DNA of 64,000 nucleotides, from contig CAWHWB010000004.1 of assembly GCA_963832875.1 (NCBI GenBank), forward strand, positions 124,001-188,000. Reading direction: 5' to 3'. The stretch is from AP-15 sp963832875. Lineage in GTDB: Bacteria > Pseudomonadota > Alphaproteobacteria > ATCC43930 > CGMCC-115725. The notes under the pieces were generated by a model. That model was given only the letters and a program-made list of their open reading frames with translations. It was not told the origin of the DNA and ran no database searches. Shown here piece after piece: positions 63,680-64,000 of this stretch. The translations under genes were made by a program, and so were the position numbers. Position 1 is the first letter of the stretch; every line of letters begins with the position of its first letter.

Positions 63680-64000
63680 TTACGCCGGCAGCCGGTACGC
63701 CTTGGTCGCCGCACCGCTGAACAATGCGGTCTTCTCGGCGGTGGAGCAGCCGGCGGCGATGCGCTTGAACGCGTTCCACATGATGGGATAGCTGCACATG
63801 CCCTTGTCGACCGGAAAATTGCTCTCGAACATCGAGCGCTCGGGCCCGAACGCTTCGATGCAGGTCTCGATATAGGGCCGCCACGCCCTTTCCAGGTCCT
63901 GCGAGGAGGGCGGCAGGTCGTTCTCGAAAAAGGTGAAGCCCGAAAGCTTCATGCCGAGCCCGCCGAGCTTGACGTAGGTATTGGCGGACGCGGCGCCGAC
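63680..64000 (-). CDS. Amidohydrolase-family (PF04909-like) enzyme, C-terminal part only
   Basis: The frame enters from beyond the right edge. About 106 residues are visible: TYVKLGGLGMKLSGFTF, then LERAWRPYIETCIEAFGPER, MFESNFPVDKGMCSYPIMW (the ES/DxP-like metal Asp near the end of the TIM barrel) and LFSGAATKAYRL at the C-terminus. This is the typical end of amidohydrolase-2 decarboxylases and lactonases. It sits upstream of the thiolase-like/DUF35 genes on the same strand, consistent with a shared catabolic cluster. Confidence 0.88.
   Translation of the reverse strand, partial: VGAASANTYVKLGGLGMKLSGFTFFENDLPPSSQDLERAWRPYIETCIEAFGPERSMFESNFPVDKGMCSYPIMWNAFKRIAAGCSTAEKTALFSGAATKAYRLPA

Overview
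The window is GC-rich, densely coded DNA from an alphaproteobacterium. The evidence is the gene order rimP-nusA-ylxR/L7Ae-infB-rbfA-truB-rpsO-pnp, an Irr-type Fur regulator with the HHH haem site, and the general gene style. Rhizobiales or Rhodospirillales are both possible; nothing here fixes the genus. No intact rRNA, tRNA or CRISPR array was seen.

Region 1 (1-8039, minus strand) is a tightly packed glycan operon. It holds two GHLRR/GGYNT-type (MurG-like) glycosyltransferases, two GT4 glycosyltransferases, a divergent polysaccharide deacetylase-like protein, a small membrane protein and a fused double-NBD oligopeptide-type ABC ATPase that runs off the left end. The last five genes are joined by 4-nt stop/start overlaps. 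A lone cyclic-nucleotide-binding protein and a small methyltransferase lie divergently at 8.6-9.6 kb.

Region 2 (9.7-12.1 kb) is a scrap-yard of mobile DNA: a decayed ISNCY-type transposase, a frameshifted IS21 istA without istB, a decayed tyrosine-integrase N-terminus and a tRNA-3'-end-like sequence. It borders Region 3 (12.1-25.5 kb), a surface-polysaccharide locus in two convergent halves. The plus half holds a large unknown (probably toroidal) protein, a methyltransferase, a bimodular methyltransferase-FkbM protein and two tandem unknown paralogues. Three of these five proteins appear to share one C-terminal beta-rich module. The minus half is an ABC-dependent export set: Wzz/KpsE-like co-polymerase, KpsT-like ATPase, KpsM-like permease and two GT4 enzymes. 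No KpsC/KpsS or outer-membrane exporter is in the window.

Region 3b (26.1-30.8 kb) has a DUF35 gene (frameshifted) plus a Cys-less thiolase-like gene, irr, a nitronate monooxygenase-like gene and a glycerophosphodiester phosphodiesterase.

Region 4 (31.0-40.4 kb, minus strand) is the conserved translation/RNA operon rimP to pnp. As written, pnp carries a one-base frameshift that may be a sequence error. A hairpin plus T-run stands just ahead of rimP.

Region 5 (40.6-64 kb) is a metabolic accessory region: GMC oxidoreductase, LLM-type flavin oxidoreductase, TPP enzyme, a multiply broken serine hydrolase, an ABC-F ATPase, a His/Met-rich periplasmic protein, an OmpA-like barrel protein, an alkylglycerone-phosphate-synthase-like flavoenzyme, and an MFS transporter followed by a single-chain Rieske oxygenase-reductase, an aldehyde dehydrogenase and a porin-like protein. 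It ends with a second DUF35/thiolase-like pair and a partial amidohydrolase. Together these suggest CoA-thioester and amine or aromatic catabolism.
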